Shown in pieces: positions 17,293 to 26,744 of a DNA stretch of 64,000 nt (positions within the stretch are counted from its first letter, which is position 1; every line of letters starts with the position of its first letter). The notes under the pieces were generated by a model. It made no database searches, was not told the origin of the DNA, and worked only from the letters and a program-made list of their open reading frames with translations. The DNA comes from an uncultured Amylibacter sp. (GTDB lineage Bacteria > Pseudomonadota > Alphaproteobacteria > Rhodobacterales > Rhodobacteraceae). Location of the stretch: NCBI GenBank assembly GCA_905182285.1, contig CAJJAY010000016.1:19738-83737 (forward strand), given 5' to 3'. The translations under genes and the position numbers were made by a program.

Positions 17293-18372
17293 TTAAGCTC
17301 GACGACGTCGGCCACCTGTTCGACCTGATCTTCCACCAGCACCTGAACCAGCGTTTGGATCCTTATTTGTCCTAATCCATTCTGAACCATTTGGGTCATT
17401 ATTTGTTAAGAAATTTGCCGCTCTTATTGCTTCCATTTCTTTTCCAGCTCTTGATTTGGTTGATCCCATGCCAGTAATATTAGCTAACAATTCCATATCA
17501 ATATTGTCAGGAACTATGATACCAGCAGCAGCTAAAGCATCAAGCTTTGCTTGTAATTTTTTGGGGCCTATTGGTAAAGCAACAGGATTCATAATTGCTG
17601 ATGTCATACCTGCAGTTATTGCCATTGGGAGAAAGGCATTATTTATTCCATGTCTATTAGGTAGGCCAAATGATATGTTTGAAGCACCGCATGTTGTGTT
17701 TACGCCTAATTCTTCTCGCAATCTTCGAACAAGAGTAAATACTTGCAAACCTGCAGTTCCCATTGCTCCAATTGGCATCACAAGTGGATCTACAACTATA
17801 TCATGTGCGGGAATTCCAAAGTCTGCAGCTCTGTGAACAATTTTCTTTGCAACTTCAAACCTAACGTCTGGATCTTCAGAAATACCGGTATCATCATTTG
17901 AAATTGCAACTACAGGAACATTATATTTTTTTACCAGTGGTAAAACTAATTCTAGACGTTCTTCCTCACCTGTAACTGAATTTAACAGTGGTCGCCCTTC
18001 AGCTGCTTTCAAGCCCTCTTCTAATGCGCCAGGAACTGAACTATCAATACAAAGTGGAACATCGCATATAGCTTGTACGCGTTTGATTAGCTCTTTCATA
18101 AGTGGAGGTTCAACAAAATTGTTGTCTGCATATCTTGGATCTTCTGCCATTTTATTAGCAAATACTGCTCCAGAATTTATATCTAATACCGTAGCGCCTG
18201 CAGCAACTTGAGCGATTGCGTCTGCTTCTACGGTTGAGAAATCACCAACTTCCAATTCTAGGGCTAATTTTTTACGCCCGGTTGGGTTTATTCTTTCGCC
18301 AATAACTGCAAAGGGTTGGTCAAAACCAATTATTGTTGTTTTGGTTTTGCTTTCTATAATCGTTCTTGTCAT
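17293..18372 (-). CDS. Methyltetrahydrofolate:corrinoid methyltransferase (pterin-binding)
   Basis: A pterin-binding TIM-barrel enzyme expected to move a methyl group between tetrahydrofolate and a corrinoid protein. It carries FAVIGERINPTGRKKL near residues 22-37, VLDINSGAVF, PLCIDSSVPGALEEGL, PLLNSVTGEEERL, VVAISNDDTG and TTCGASNISFGLPNRHGIN, the usual MeTr/dihydropteroate-synthase-like motifs. The domain ends near 310. A further tail of roughly 45 residues ends GSGAGGRSGRTGGRRRRA, much like the arginine tail of the next gene. Seven bases separate it from that gene. It is not FolP: it lacks the GGxS FolP context and starts with the MeTr GERIN motif. Confidence 0.9.
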   Translation of the reverse strand: MTRTIIESKTKTTIIGFDQPFAVIGERINPTGRKKLALELEVGDFSTVEADAIAQVAAGATVLDINSGAVFANKMAEDPRYADNNFVEPPLMKELIKRVQAICDVPLCIDSSVPGALEEGLKAAEGRPLLNSVTGEEERLELVLPLVKKYNVPVVAISNDDTGISEDPDVRFEVAKKIVHRAADFGIPAHDIVVDPLVMPIGAMGTAGLQVFTLVRRLREELGVNTTCGASNISFGLPNRHGINNAFLPMAITAGMTSAIMNPVALPIGPKKLQAKLDALAAAGIIVPDNIDMELLANITGMGSTKSRAGKEMEAIRAANFLTNNDPNGSEWIRTNKDPNAGSGAGGRSGRTGGRRRRA

Positions 18373-18383
18373 TATTTGATCTT

Positions 18384-19304
18384 TCAGGATTTGATTGCAG
18401 GTATTGCAGAGGCTCCGCCATTTTCAATTGTCCAATTAGCATTAGTTTTTATTCCACCCAATGGAAAAAAATGCACATTTGTTATGAGAAAATCAGGATT
18501 TGAAGCTTTATGTTTTGCCAGTTCAATTAAAAATTGATCAGGCTTAAATGGGAGTAACAGTTTTGTAACATCTTTAGCTCTTCGCTTGAGAACTCTTAAT
18601 GATGCTCCAACGCCACAAGCCATTGAGAATTTAATCATTGTTTGTAGCTTAGCAGGGCCAGCTACGCCAATATGAATTGGAATATCTATCCCATTAGATG
18701 CCATTCGGTTGGCCCAATCAATCACTGGACCAGCCTCAAAGCAAAATTGTGTTGTCATTGCCATATTAGCGTCTGTTCTCTTTGAAAATTCTTGCTTCCA
18801 AGAAATTGCAGCATCAACATTCTTTGTCGAGCCATCTTTATCAATATCCATATTACCTTCTGGATGACCCGCTACATGTAAGTTTTTAAACCCAGCTTTA
18901 TCAAATTCTTCAGTCTCTAATAAGTCCATAGAGCAATGAAAGTCACCGTAGGGATTGTCCACTCCACCTGCTAATAATAAGGCCTCATTAACGCCTGCTT
19001 CATTTTTATACTGATTTATCCAATCAACTAAAATATGCTTATTTTCTATAATTCGTGCAGGAAAATGAGGCATTACATTGTAACCTTCCAAGGTTAAACG
19101 TTTTGCTGTAACTATCATTTCATCAATTGTTGTGCCCTCAAGGTGAGCTATGTAAACTCTTGTTTTTTTTGGTAAAAGTTCCTTAAAGCTTTCAATTTTT
19201 GCAGCAGTGCGTGGCATTACTTCAATTGAAAAATCCTTTAAGAAAGCCTCCAAAACAGGATTAATTTCTGATTTTTTTTCTGCTGAAAAATTTAAAATAG
19301 ACAT
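18384..19304 (-). CDS. Methylenetetrahydrofolate reductase-like protein
   Basis: A 306-residue member of the MetF superfamily, FAD-dependent interconversion of methylene- and methyl-tetrahydrofolate. Visible features: SIEVMPRTAAKIESF (the family's E-x-x-P near the N-terminus), YNVMPHFPARII, ALLLAGGVDNPYGDF, NLHVAGHPEGN, MTTQFCFEAGPVIDW and GIDIPIHIGVAG. It is divergent from housekeeping MetF and sits between the pterin methyltransferase (11 bases downstream) and the PF13769 gene (17 bases upstream). In this setting the likely direction is oxidation of methyl-THF, feeding the one-carbon pool; direction is inference. Confidence 0.85.
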   Translation of the reverse strand: MSILNFSAEKKSEINPVLEAFLKDFSIEVMPRTAAKIESFKELLPKKTRVYIAHLEGTTIDEMIVTAKRLTLEGYNVMPHFPARIIENKHILVDWINQYKNEAGVNEALLLAGGVDNPYGDFHCSMDLLETEEFDKAGFKNLHVAGHPEGNMDIDKDGSTKNVDAAISWKQEFSKRTDANMAMTTQFCFEAGPVIDWANRMASNGIDIPIHIGVAGPAKLQTMIKFSMACGVGASLRVLKRRAKDVTKLLLPFKPDQFLIELAKHKASNPDFLITNVHFFPLGGIKTNANWTIENGGASAIPAIKS

Positions 19305-19321
19305 TCTGCCTCACTTAAATG

Positions 19322-19618
19322 TTATTCCCAACCATCGTTGGCGATAAGAGATTTTATTTTATCTTTGTCGTATTCTGCATTTATACGATCGGCTTCGCTT
19401 TTTGCGACTTCTTCAGCGTCGCCTTCGACTTCAATTGGATTTGATTTGCGCCATTCAGCTAAATATGCATCATCACCTGCTGCATCTGTTTTCATTGCTG
19501 CTCTGTCTATAGCTTGTTCAAATCTTTCTGGAAGTTGTTTTTTTGATGCCCTTCGTCCTTTTCCAACTATTACTTGAGCGGGTATATCTCGCCAATAAAC
19601 GATAACAAGTGATGGCAT
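19322..19618 (-). CDS. PF13769 ('virulence factor') small protein
   Basis: A 98-residue protein of the family named 'virulence factor' in Pfam, whose name does not describe a known activity. It begins MPSLVIVYWRDIPAQVIVG, followed by GRRASKKQLPERFEQAIDRAAM and DAYLAEWRK. No signal peptide or membrane segment. It is the first gene of the one-carbon unit with an AAAGGA ribosome-binding site. Family members recur beside MetF-like and corrinoid methyltransferase genes in roseobacters as far as I recall, so a role in methyl transfer is more likely than virulence. Confidence 0.8.
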   Translation of the reverse strand: MPSLVIVYWRDIPAQVIVGKGRRASKKQLPERFEQAIDRAAMKTDAAGDDAYLAEWRKSNPIEVEGDAEEVAKSEADRINAEYDKDKIKSLIANDGWE

Positions 19619-19771
19619 TTTTATTTTCCTTTTGCTTAAGCTTATCTTTTATTCGTCATTATCAGAATCGTTTTTCGACTTCATTATGAAAATAACGACA
19701 AATTTATAAATTCATATTTTTTCTAGTTTAAAGAGATTGCACGAAGGAATTCATAAGCGTAAGTTTAAATT

Positions 19772-20869
19772 ATGTCTACAAAACAAAAATCTAATCAAAA
19801 AGCGGTTGAAGCGCCTGTTATAATTGCGGAAAAGCTACCATTATTTGCAGCTTTGGATTTGGGGACAAATAGCTGTCGAATGTTGATTGCAAGGCCTCGT
19901 AAAAGTGATTTTGAAGTGATCGATGCATTTTCAAAAACAGTCTATCTAGGCAAAGGAATGGACTCATCAGGAAGATTGTCAAATTCTGCAATGAAACGGA
20001 CTATTTCAGCACTTCATGTTTGTAAGAAAAAATTAAATCAGAATAACGTTAAATACTCTCGACTAGTTGCAACTGCGGCTTGTAGACAGGCGCTGAATGG
20101 TCGGGATTTTGTGAAAAGAGCCCGTAAAGAATCCAAACTAAAACTTGAAATAATAAAGCCATCTGAAGAAGCTAGGCTAGCTGTGATCGGCAGTGTTGGC
20201 CATTTGAAGCCTTTAACAGAACAAGTCTTAGTTGTAGATATAGGTGGAGGTTCCACAGAGCTTGTTTGGCTTGATTTAACAAACGTGAAACCTGATAATA
20301 GAAAAAATTCCATAATGCTTATGCAAAGCAATCAACTACGAAAAAAAGAATTAGACAATCTTACTGGTGTAAAAGTTGTAGATTGGATTTCGGTTCCATT
20401 TGGAGTGACAACCCTTAAAGAGCAATACAGTGATGTTGAAGAAGATAAAGCTGCATATGCAATGATGTCTTGGTGTTTTGAGGAATACATTACACATTTT
20501 GGTCCAACCCATAAAAATGATTTAAAGATTTTGCCAAATTTTCAAATAATTGGTACATCTGGAACAATTACTACTATTGCTGCCACCAAATTAGGATTAT
20601 TACGATATGATCGCCAAAAAGTTGATGGATATGAAATGTCGTCTGCCCAAGTAGGCATGGAAATTGATAGATATTTGAGTGGGGGGCCAGAATGGCGTGC
20701 GCAGAACCCTTGCATCGGTGATAGTCGTAAAGACTTTATAATGTCAGGAGCTGCAATTTTAAGATCTATACTGCGAGTTTGGCCAACTGATACATTAACT
20801 GTTGCTGATCGTGGACTTCGAGAGGGAATTTTATATTCTCAGATGGTCAAAGAGGGTTACTTAAGTTAA
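19772..20869 (+). CDS. Ppx/GppA family phosphatase
   Basis: Exopolyphosphatase/guanosine pentaphosphatase family protein of 365 residues. ASKHA phosphate motifs are ALDLGTNSCRMLIA near 28-41, VVDIGGGSTELVWL near 153-166 and IIGTSGTITTIAA. It has the two actin-like domains but not the C-terminal HD-like extension of the longer enterobacterial Ppx. rlmE follows 10 bases downstream, a conserved alphaproteobacterial pair. Whether it prefers polyphosphate or pppGpp cannot be told from the sequence. Confidence 0.92.
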   Translation: MSTKQKSNQKAVEAPVIIAEKLPLFAALDLGTNSCRMLIARPRKSDFEVIDAFSKTVYLGKGMDSSGRLSNSAMKRTISALHVCKKKLNQNNVKYSRLVATAACRQALNGRDFVKRARKESKLKLEIIKPSEEARLAVIGSVGHLKPLTEQVLVVDIGGGSTELVWLDLTNVKPDNRKNSIMLMQSNQLRKKELDNLTGVKVVDWISVPFGVTTLKEQYSDVEEDKAAYAMMSWCFEEYITHFGPTHKNDLKILPNFQIIGTSGTITTIAATKLGLLRYDRQKVDGYEMSSAQVGMEIDRYLSGGPEWRAQNPCIGDSRKDFIMSGAAILRSILRVWPTDTLTVADRGLREGILYSQMVKEGYLS

Positions 20870-20879
20870 CTAGACAATT

Positions 20880-21590
20880 ATGGTTGAAAAAAAGAAAAAT
20901 ACATCAGGTCGTGGAATGCGAGATTTGCAGGTTAGAGTTAAATCTGCAAAGGGTAGAAAACTATCTTCTACAATGTGGCTTAAGCGACAATTAAATGATC
21001 CTTATGTAGCTAGAGCTACAAAAGAAGGTTATCGTGGTAGGGCTGCTTTTAAGATAATGGAGCTAGATGATAAATTTAGGTTTCTTGTGCCGGGAGCAAG
21101 AATTGTCGATCTTGGTTGTGCGCCTGGAGGATGGTGCCAAGTAGCTGTTAAAAGAGTGAATGCAAACGGTGATAAGCAGGGTAAAAAAATAGGTACAATT
21201 TTAGGTGTTGATATACAGGAAGTTGATCCAATTGAAGGATGTGAAATCCATGTTTTGGATTTTATGGAAGATGATGCAGATGATAAAGTAAAGCTATGGT
21301 TAGGAGGGAATGCTGATGTCGTTTTATCAGATATGGCTGCTAGTGCCTCAGGGCATAAACAAACTGATCATATTCGAATTATGGCATTATGTGAAACCGC
21401 CGCTTATTTTGCTTTTGATGTTCTCGAAGAGGGTGGCACATTTGTAGCAAAAGTTTTAGCAGGTGGAGCAGAGGGTGATTTGCAGAAGTTATTAAAAGAA
21501 AAGTTTACAAAAGTGCATCACATGAAGCCTCCTAGCAGTCGTGCAGATAGCTCGGAAAAGTTCGTTGTTGCAACTGGTTTTCGAGGTTAA
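20880..21590 (+). CDS. rlmE: 23S rRNA 2'-O-uridine methyltransferase
   Basis: RlmE/FtsJ methylates the ribose of U2552 (E. coli numbering) in the A-loop of 23S rRNA. The SAM motif is [15 protein letters not shown]; catalytic K-D-K-E residues fit Lys58 in [10 protein letters not shown], Asp in [11 protein letters not shown], Lys in [11 protein letters not shown] and the Glu of the C-terminal SSEKFVVA. It has a basic N-terminal extension of about 25 residues. Length 236 is usual for alphaproteobacteria. Co-transcription with the Ppx/GppA gene is likely. Confidence 0.96.
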   Translation: MVEKKKNTSGRGMRDLQVRVKSAKGRKLSSTMWLKRQLNDPYVARATKEGYRGRAAFKIMELDDKFRFLVPGARIVDLGCAPGGWCQVAVKRVNANGDKQGKKIGTILGVDIQEVDPIEGCEIHVLDFMEDDADDKVKLWLGGNADVVLSDMAASASGHKQTDHIRIMALCETAAYFAFDVLEEGGTFVAKVLAGGAEGDLQKLLKEKFTKVHHMKPPSSRADSSEKFVVATGFRG

Positions 21591-21617
21591 TCTTCAAGAC
21601 TATTAAACCTTTTTAAA

Positions 21618-22586
21618 TTATTTTTTTGATCTTTCCTGAAATATAAACCCTAAAAAATTAAGCAATAATTGGGCAGCTAATATTGAGGTGCTGTCACTTT
21701 GATCATAAGCTGGTGCTACTTCTACGAGATCAATACCAATTATATCGTTGTTCTTACTAACATTTTGTAACAGCTCAAGCACATCATAATATAAAAATCC
21801 ACCATGACTTGGAGTGCCTGTACCTGGAGCAATTGATGGGCAAAAAGCATCAATATCTATTGTTACATATACACTACCTTTTGGTATTCTATTTGCTGCT
21901 TCTTTTGGTCCAATTTTACGAAATTGTCTTACTGATAAAATATCAGACCCCATTGCCCTTGCATCTTCATAGCCTACTTTGGCTGTAGAGCTTACATTCC
22001 TAATGCCAAATTGTGAAATTCCTTTAACGTATTGTTTTTCAGCTGCTCGGCGCATTGGATTGCCATGTCCAAATCGTACGCCATGCCGTTCATCAACAAA
22101 ATCAAGATGTGCATCTATTTGTAGTATATGAAAATCTCCTTGGTCATGAAACGCGTTAATGCAGGGTATATTTATCGAATGATCACCACCAATTGTGACT
22201 GGAATAGCGCCTGAAAGTAATGCGGCTCTAACTGCTTTTTCTATATTAGCGTGGCTTTGTATTGTGTCTGTATGGATTATATCAGCATCACCCATATCAA
22301 TAATTTTTACATTTTCTTCTAAATAAGTGACGTCATCTTCATGATCATATGCACCTGCATGCCCAAATGAAAATAATGTTGACGCTTCTCTAATTGATCT
22401 TGGCCCAAATCTGGCGCCCGATCTGTATTGTGCTCCTGAATCAAAAGGTGCTCCAATTATTGCAACATCTGCGTTTATTTTTGACCAATCTTCAATGTAG
22501 GGTTTTTTTCCAAAAGTGGCTATTCCAACAAATGGCAAATTTAAACGCCCATCATCATATCCATGTCCCAAAAAACCATCCACCAA
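21618..22586 (-). CDS. Ureohydrolase, agmatinase family
   Basis: A 322-residue binuclear manganese hydrolase of the agmatinase/SpeB type, releasing urea from a guanidino compound. Metal ligands are visible: GGDHS at 133-137 (His136), DAHLD at 158-162, and DIDAFCPS with SIAPGTGTPSHGG. It is clearly different from the arginase at 55223-56152. Related roseobacter enzymes act on agmatine, guanidinobutyrate or guanidinopropionate, and the substrate cannot be assigned here. No polyamine genes are adjacent. It converges on rlmE with 27 bases between stops. Confidence 0.88.
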   Translation of the reverse strand: MVDGFLGHGYDDGRLNLPFVGIATFGKKPYIEDWSKINADVAIIGAPFDSGAQYRSGARFGPRSIREASTLFSFGHAGAYDHEDDVTYLEENVKIIDMGDADIIHTDTIQSHANIEKAVRAALLSGAIPVTIGGDHSINIPCINAFHDQGDFHILQIDAHLDFVDERHGVRFGHGNPMRRAAEKQYVKGISQFGIRNVSSTAKVGYEDARAMGSDILSVRQFRKIGPKEAANRIPKGSVYVTIDIDAFCPSIAPGTGTPSHGGFLYYDVLELLQNVSKNNDIIGIDLVEVAPAYDQSDSTSILAAQLLLNFLGFIFQERSKK

Positions 22587-22727
22587 TCTATTTCAGAACA
22601 AAGATGCGATACATGGAGGTGTGTTTCAATAGATAAAAAAAATATTTATAATTTTTAATCCAAATCATCAAAACAGGCCTTTTCTTTTAGTTGATCTCGT
22701 GAGATATGATATCTGCAATACCGATAA

Positions 22728-24194
<1,467 letters not shown>

Positions 24195-24197
24195 GTT

Positions 24198-25358
24198 ATG
24201 ACGCCTTCGGCCCGATATTCTGCAGCTATAATTATACTTGATAGAATTATGGTTGGCGCACCTGCTGAACGTGAATTAACTAGCTGGGCTCGCAGTAATA
24301 GGTTTGCGGGTTCAAAAGATCGTGCAGCTATTCGTGATATTGTATATGATTGCATTCGAAACTTGAGAAGTTATGGGTATATCAGTGGTTTAGAGGGTGC
24401 TCGTGGTGTACTTATCGGTAGATTGTTATCTAGAAAAGAAGAAATAAGTTTAATTTTTAATAGTCAAGGCTATGCTCCAACTAGCTTATCAGATGATGAG
24501 AAAAAAATTGTTTATGCTCAGAAAGCTTGTATGCCGAATGCTGTGCAGATGGATATACCTGATTGGATAGACAAAAAGTTTGGCAGTATTTATGATTATG
24601 ATTTATTAAAGTCACGTGCGCCAATTGATATTCGTGTAAATTTAAAAAAAATATCTATTGAAGCTGTGATTTCAGAATTACAGAAAGATGGCATTGAAGC
24701 ATATAGATTAGATTTTGTTAAATCTGCTATACGTGTTGATGGTGAAACAAGAAAAATTCCACAAACAAAACTATATCTAGATGGATTTATTGAGCTTCAA
24801 GATGCTGGTTCTCAAGCGCTTGTATCTGAGTTAAATTGTCCTGAACGAGGAACGGTATTGGATTACTGTGCTGGCGGTGGTGGTAAAACACTAGCTTTAG
24901 CATCAATTATTCCAAATGATGTTTCACTTTCAGCCTATGATAAAAGTGAAATCCGCCTTAAAGAATTAAAATTAAGAGCTTCAAGGGCAGGTATTAACGT
25001 AAAGTTATTAGACAATGATCCAGTCAAAAAAAATCAAAAGTATGATTTAGTAATAATTGATGTGCCATGTACTGGAAGTGGATCGTGGAGAAGGTCTCCA
25101 GATGCAAAATGGAAGTTAACTGAGGATCGTTTAGAGGATTTAATTAAAATTCAATCTGAAATACTTCAAAATACATCAAAATTGGTAGCTACAGGTGGGA
25201 CATTAGCTTATATGACATGTTCTTTATTTGATTGTGAAAACCAAGTTCAAATTAAAAATTTTATAAATAAAAATCATGGGTGGAAAATTATCTTGTCCAA
25301 AAAGTTCCCACTTTCAATTAGATCTGATGGATTTTATTTAGCAATTTTGTCAAAATAA
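24198..25358 (+). CDS. rsmB: RsmB-type 16S rRNA cytosine-C5 methyltransferase
   Basis: A 386-residue SAM-dependent RNA m5C methyltransferase. About 1-140 is a helical region with a degenerate NusB-like part; the Rossmann domain follows with VLDYCAGGGGKTLALA and the two family cysteines in DVPCTGSGSWRRSPDAKW and AYMTCSLFDCENQ. The gene is coupled to guaB, an order shared with other Rhodobacterales. E. coli RsmB methylates C967 of 16S rRNA; I assign RsmB by family resemblance, and another RsmB/NOP-family target is possible. Confidence 0.87.
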   Translation: MTPSARYSAAIIILDRIMVGAPAERELTSWARSNRFAGSKDRAAIRDIVYDCIRNLRSYGYISGLEGARGVLIGRLLSRKEEISLIFNSQGYAPTSLSDDEKKIVYAQKACMPNAVQMDIPDWIDKKFGSIYDYDLLKSRAPIDIRVNLKKISIEAVISELQKDGIEAYRLDFVKSAIRVDGETRKIPQTKLYLDGFIELQDAGSQALVSELNCPERGTVLDYCAGGGGKTLALASIIPNDVSLSAYDKSEIRLKELKLRASRAGINVKLLDNDPVKKNQKYDLVIIDVPCTGSGSWRRSPDAKWKLTEDRLEDLIKIQSEILQNTSKLVATGGTLAYMTCSLFDCENQVQIKNFINKNHGWKIILSKKFPLSIRSDGFYLAILSK

Positions 25359-25476
25359 TATTTTAATTAAATACACTAATTTTTATAATTGATATTTTAG
25401 AGTTATTTTTATTGATTAAAACACTGAACTTAAATTTTTCTTGCAATGTTCTTGCTTTACCCCCATAAGGGGATGA

Positions 25477-25491
25477 GAACATTATAAGAAC
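25477..25491 (+). promoter_or_regulatory. LexA box upstream of recA
   Basis: GAAC-N7-GAAC (spacer ATTATAA), the direct-repeat LexA operator of alphaproteobacteria, centred about 54 bases before the recA start. The same pattern occurs upstream of lexA in this window, which supports it. A short dyad, CCCC-ATAA-GGGG, lies just before it at 25461-25472. Confidence 0.92.
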
Positions 25492-25537
25492 GTCTGTGGT
25501 TTTTGGTTGCTACAGAATTGAAATAAGGAGATAACTT

Positions 25538-26626
25538 GTGGCATCAACTTTATTAGAATTTAGTGGAAAGAAAAGTATGGACAAAGAAAAGGCATTAGAA
25601 TCTGCCTTGGGCCAAATCGAACGCCAGTTTGGTAAGGGCTCTATTATGAAACTAGGCGATGACACCGCACGGTTAGATATTGAAGCAACTTCGACAGGAT
25701 CAATTGGTCTTGATATTGCATTAGGAATAGGTGGTCTACCTAAGGGACGAATTATCGAAATATATGGCCCTGAAAGCTCTGGAAAAACAACTTTAACATT
25801 ACACGCTATTGCTGAAGAGCAAAAAAAAGGCGGTGTTTGTGCATTTGTAGATGCTGAACATGCGTTAGACCCCACTTATGCAAAAAAATTAGGAGTTGAT
25901 ATAGACGAACTTTTAATTTCCCAACCAGACGCTGGGGAACAAGCTCTAGAAATTACTGATACGCTGGTGCGTTCTGGCGCTGTATCAATGGTTGTCATAG
26001 ATTCAGTTGCAGCACTTACTCCAAGAGCAGAGTTGGAAGGTGATATGGGTGATCATCAGGTTGGTGCGCAAGCTCGCTTGATGAGCCAAGCAATGCGAAA
26101 ACTTACTGGTTCAATAGCAAAATCAGGCTGTATGGTTATTTTTATCAACCAGATCCGAATGAAAATTGGTGTGATGTTTGGGTCTCCAGAAACGACTTCA
26201 GGTGGAAATGCATTAAAGTTTTATTCATCAGTTCGTTTAGATATTCGACGAATTGGAGCCATAAAAGATCGTGATGAAATTGTTGGCAACCATACTAGGG
26301 TAAAAGTTGTAAAAAATAAAGTTTCACCTCCGTTTAAACAAGTGGAATTTGATATCATGTATGGTCAAGGTATTTCAAAACTTGGTGAGTTAATCGATCT
26401 TGGCGTAAAGCTTGGATTTGTTGAGAAGTCTGGATCATGGTTTTCTTGTGGTGATGAGCGAATTGGTCAAGGTCGAGAAAATGCAAAAACTTATTTAAAA
26501 GATAATCCAAAAATGGCTTATGAAATAGAAGATAAGATTAGAGCTGCTAATGGGTTAGATTTTGATGCATTACCGCCAGAATCTGATATCCCACCTGATG
26601 ACATCGATTCAGTCGTAGAAAGTTAA
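25538..26626 (+). CDS. recA: Recombinase RecA
   Basis: ATP-dependent strand-exchange protein and co-protease for LexA. P-loop GPESSGKTT is at 77-85; [10 protein letters not shown] is Walker B; GALKFY-type loop [17 protein letters not shown] and [18 protein letters not shown] cover L2 and neighbours. Length 362 is normal, with the acidic tail seen in bacterial RecA. The start is GTG at 25538, 7 bases after a perfect AAGGAG. A LexA box upstream and a strong terminator downstream make it a single-gene SOS unit. Confidence 0.98.
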   Translation: MASTLLEFSGKKSMDKEKALESALGQIERQFGKGSIMKLGDDTARLDIEATSTGSIGLDIALGIGGLPKGRIIEIYGPESSGKTTLTLHAIAEEQKKGGVCAFVDAEHALDPTYAKKLGVDIDELLISQPDAGEQALEITDTLVRSGAVSMVVIDSVAALTPRAELEGDMGDHQVGAQARLMSQAMRKLTGSIAKSGCMVIFINQIRMKIGVMFGSPETTSGGNALKFYSSVRLDIRRIGAIKDRDEIVGNHTRVKVVKNKVSPPFKQVEFDIMYGQGISKLGELIDLGVKLGFVEKSGSWFSCGDERIGQGRENAKTYLKDNPKMAYEIEDKIRAANGLDFDALPPESDIPPDDIDSVVES

Positions 26627-26644
26627 CTTATAATAAATATCTAA

Positions 26645-26672
26645 AAAAGGCTGGGTTTTGACCCAGCCTTTT
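26645..26672 (+). terminator. Rho-independent terminator after recA
   Basis: A 12-bp perfect stem, AAAAGGCTGGGT at 26645-26656 and ACCCAGCCTTTT at 26661-26672, with a TTTG loop. It is self-complementary at the ends, so it carries the T-run within the stem. It isolates recA from alaS. Confidence 0.92.
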
Positions 26673-26744
26673 GCTTTTGAACTGTGGACAGTTTTTGAAT
26701 CGGCCTGTAAACAAATTTTATTATATATTTTGCAGGGTATAAAA

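Noticed and set aside
17293..18372. Dihydropteroate synthase (FolP)
   Set aside because: The GERINPTG start, lack of FolP-type signatures and the neighbouring RACo-like and MetF-like genes point to a methyl-THF:corrinoid methyltransferase.
26658..26744. Upstream extension of the alaS reading frame
   Set aside because: It overlaps the recA terminator and adds 29 residues foreign to AlaRS; ATG 26745 has a good ribosome-binding site.
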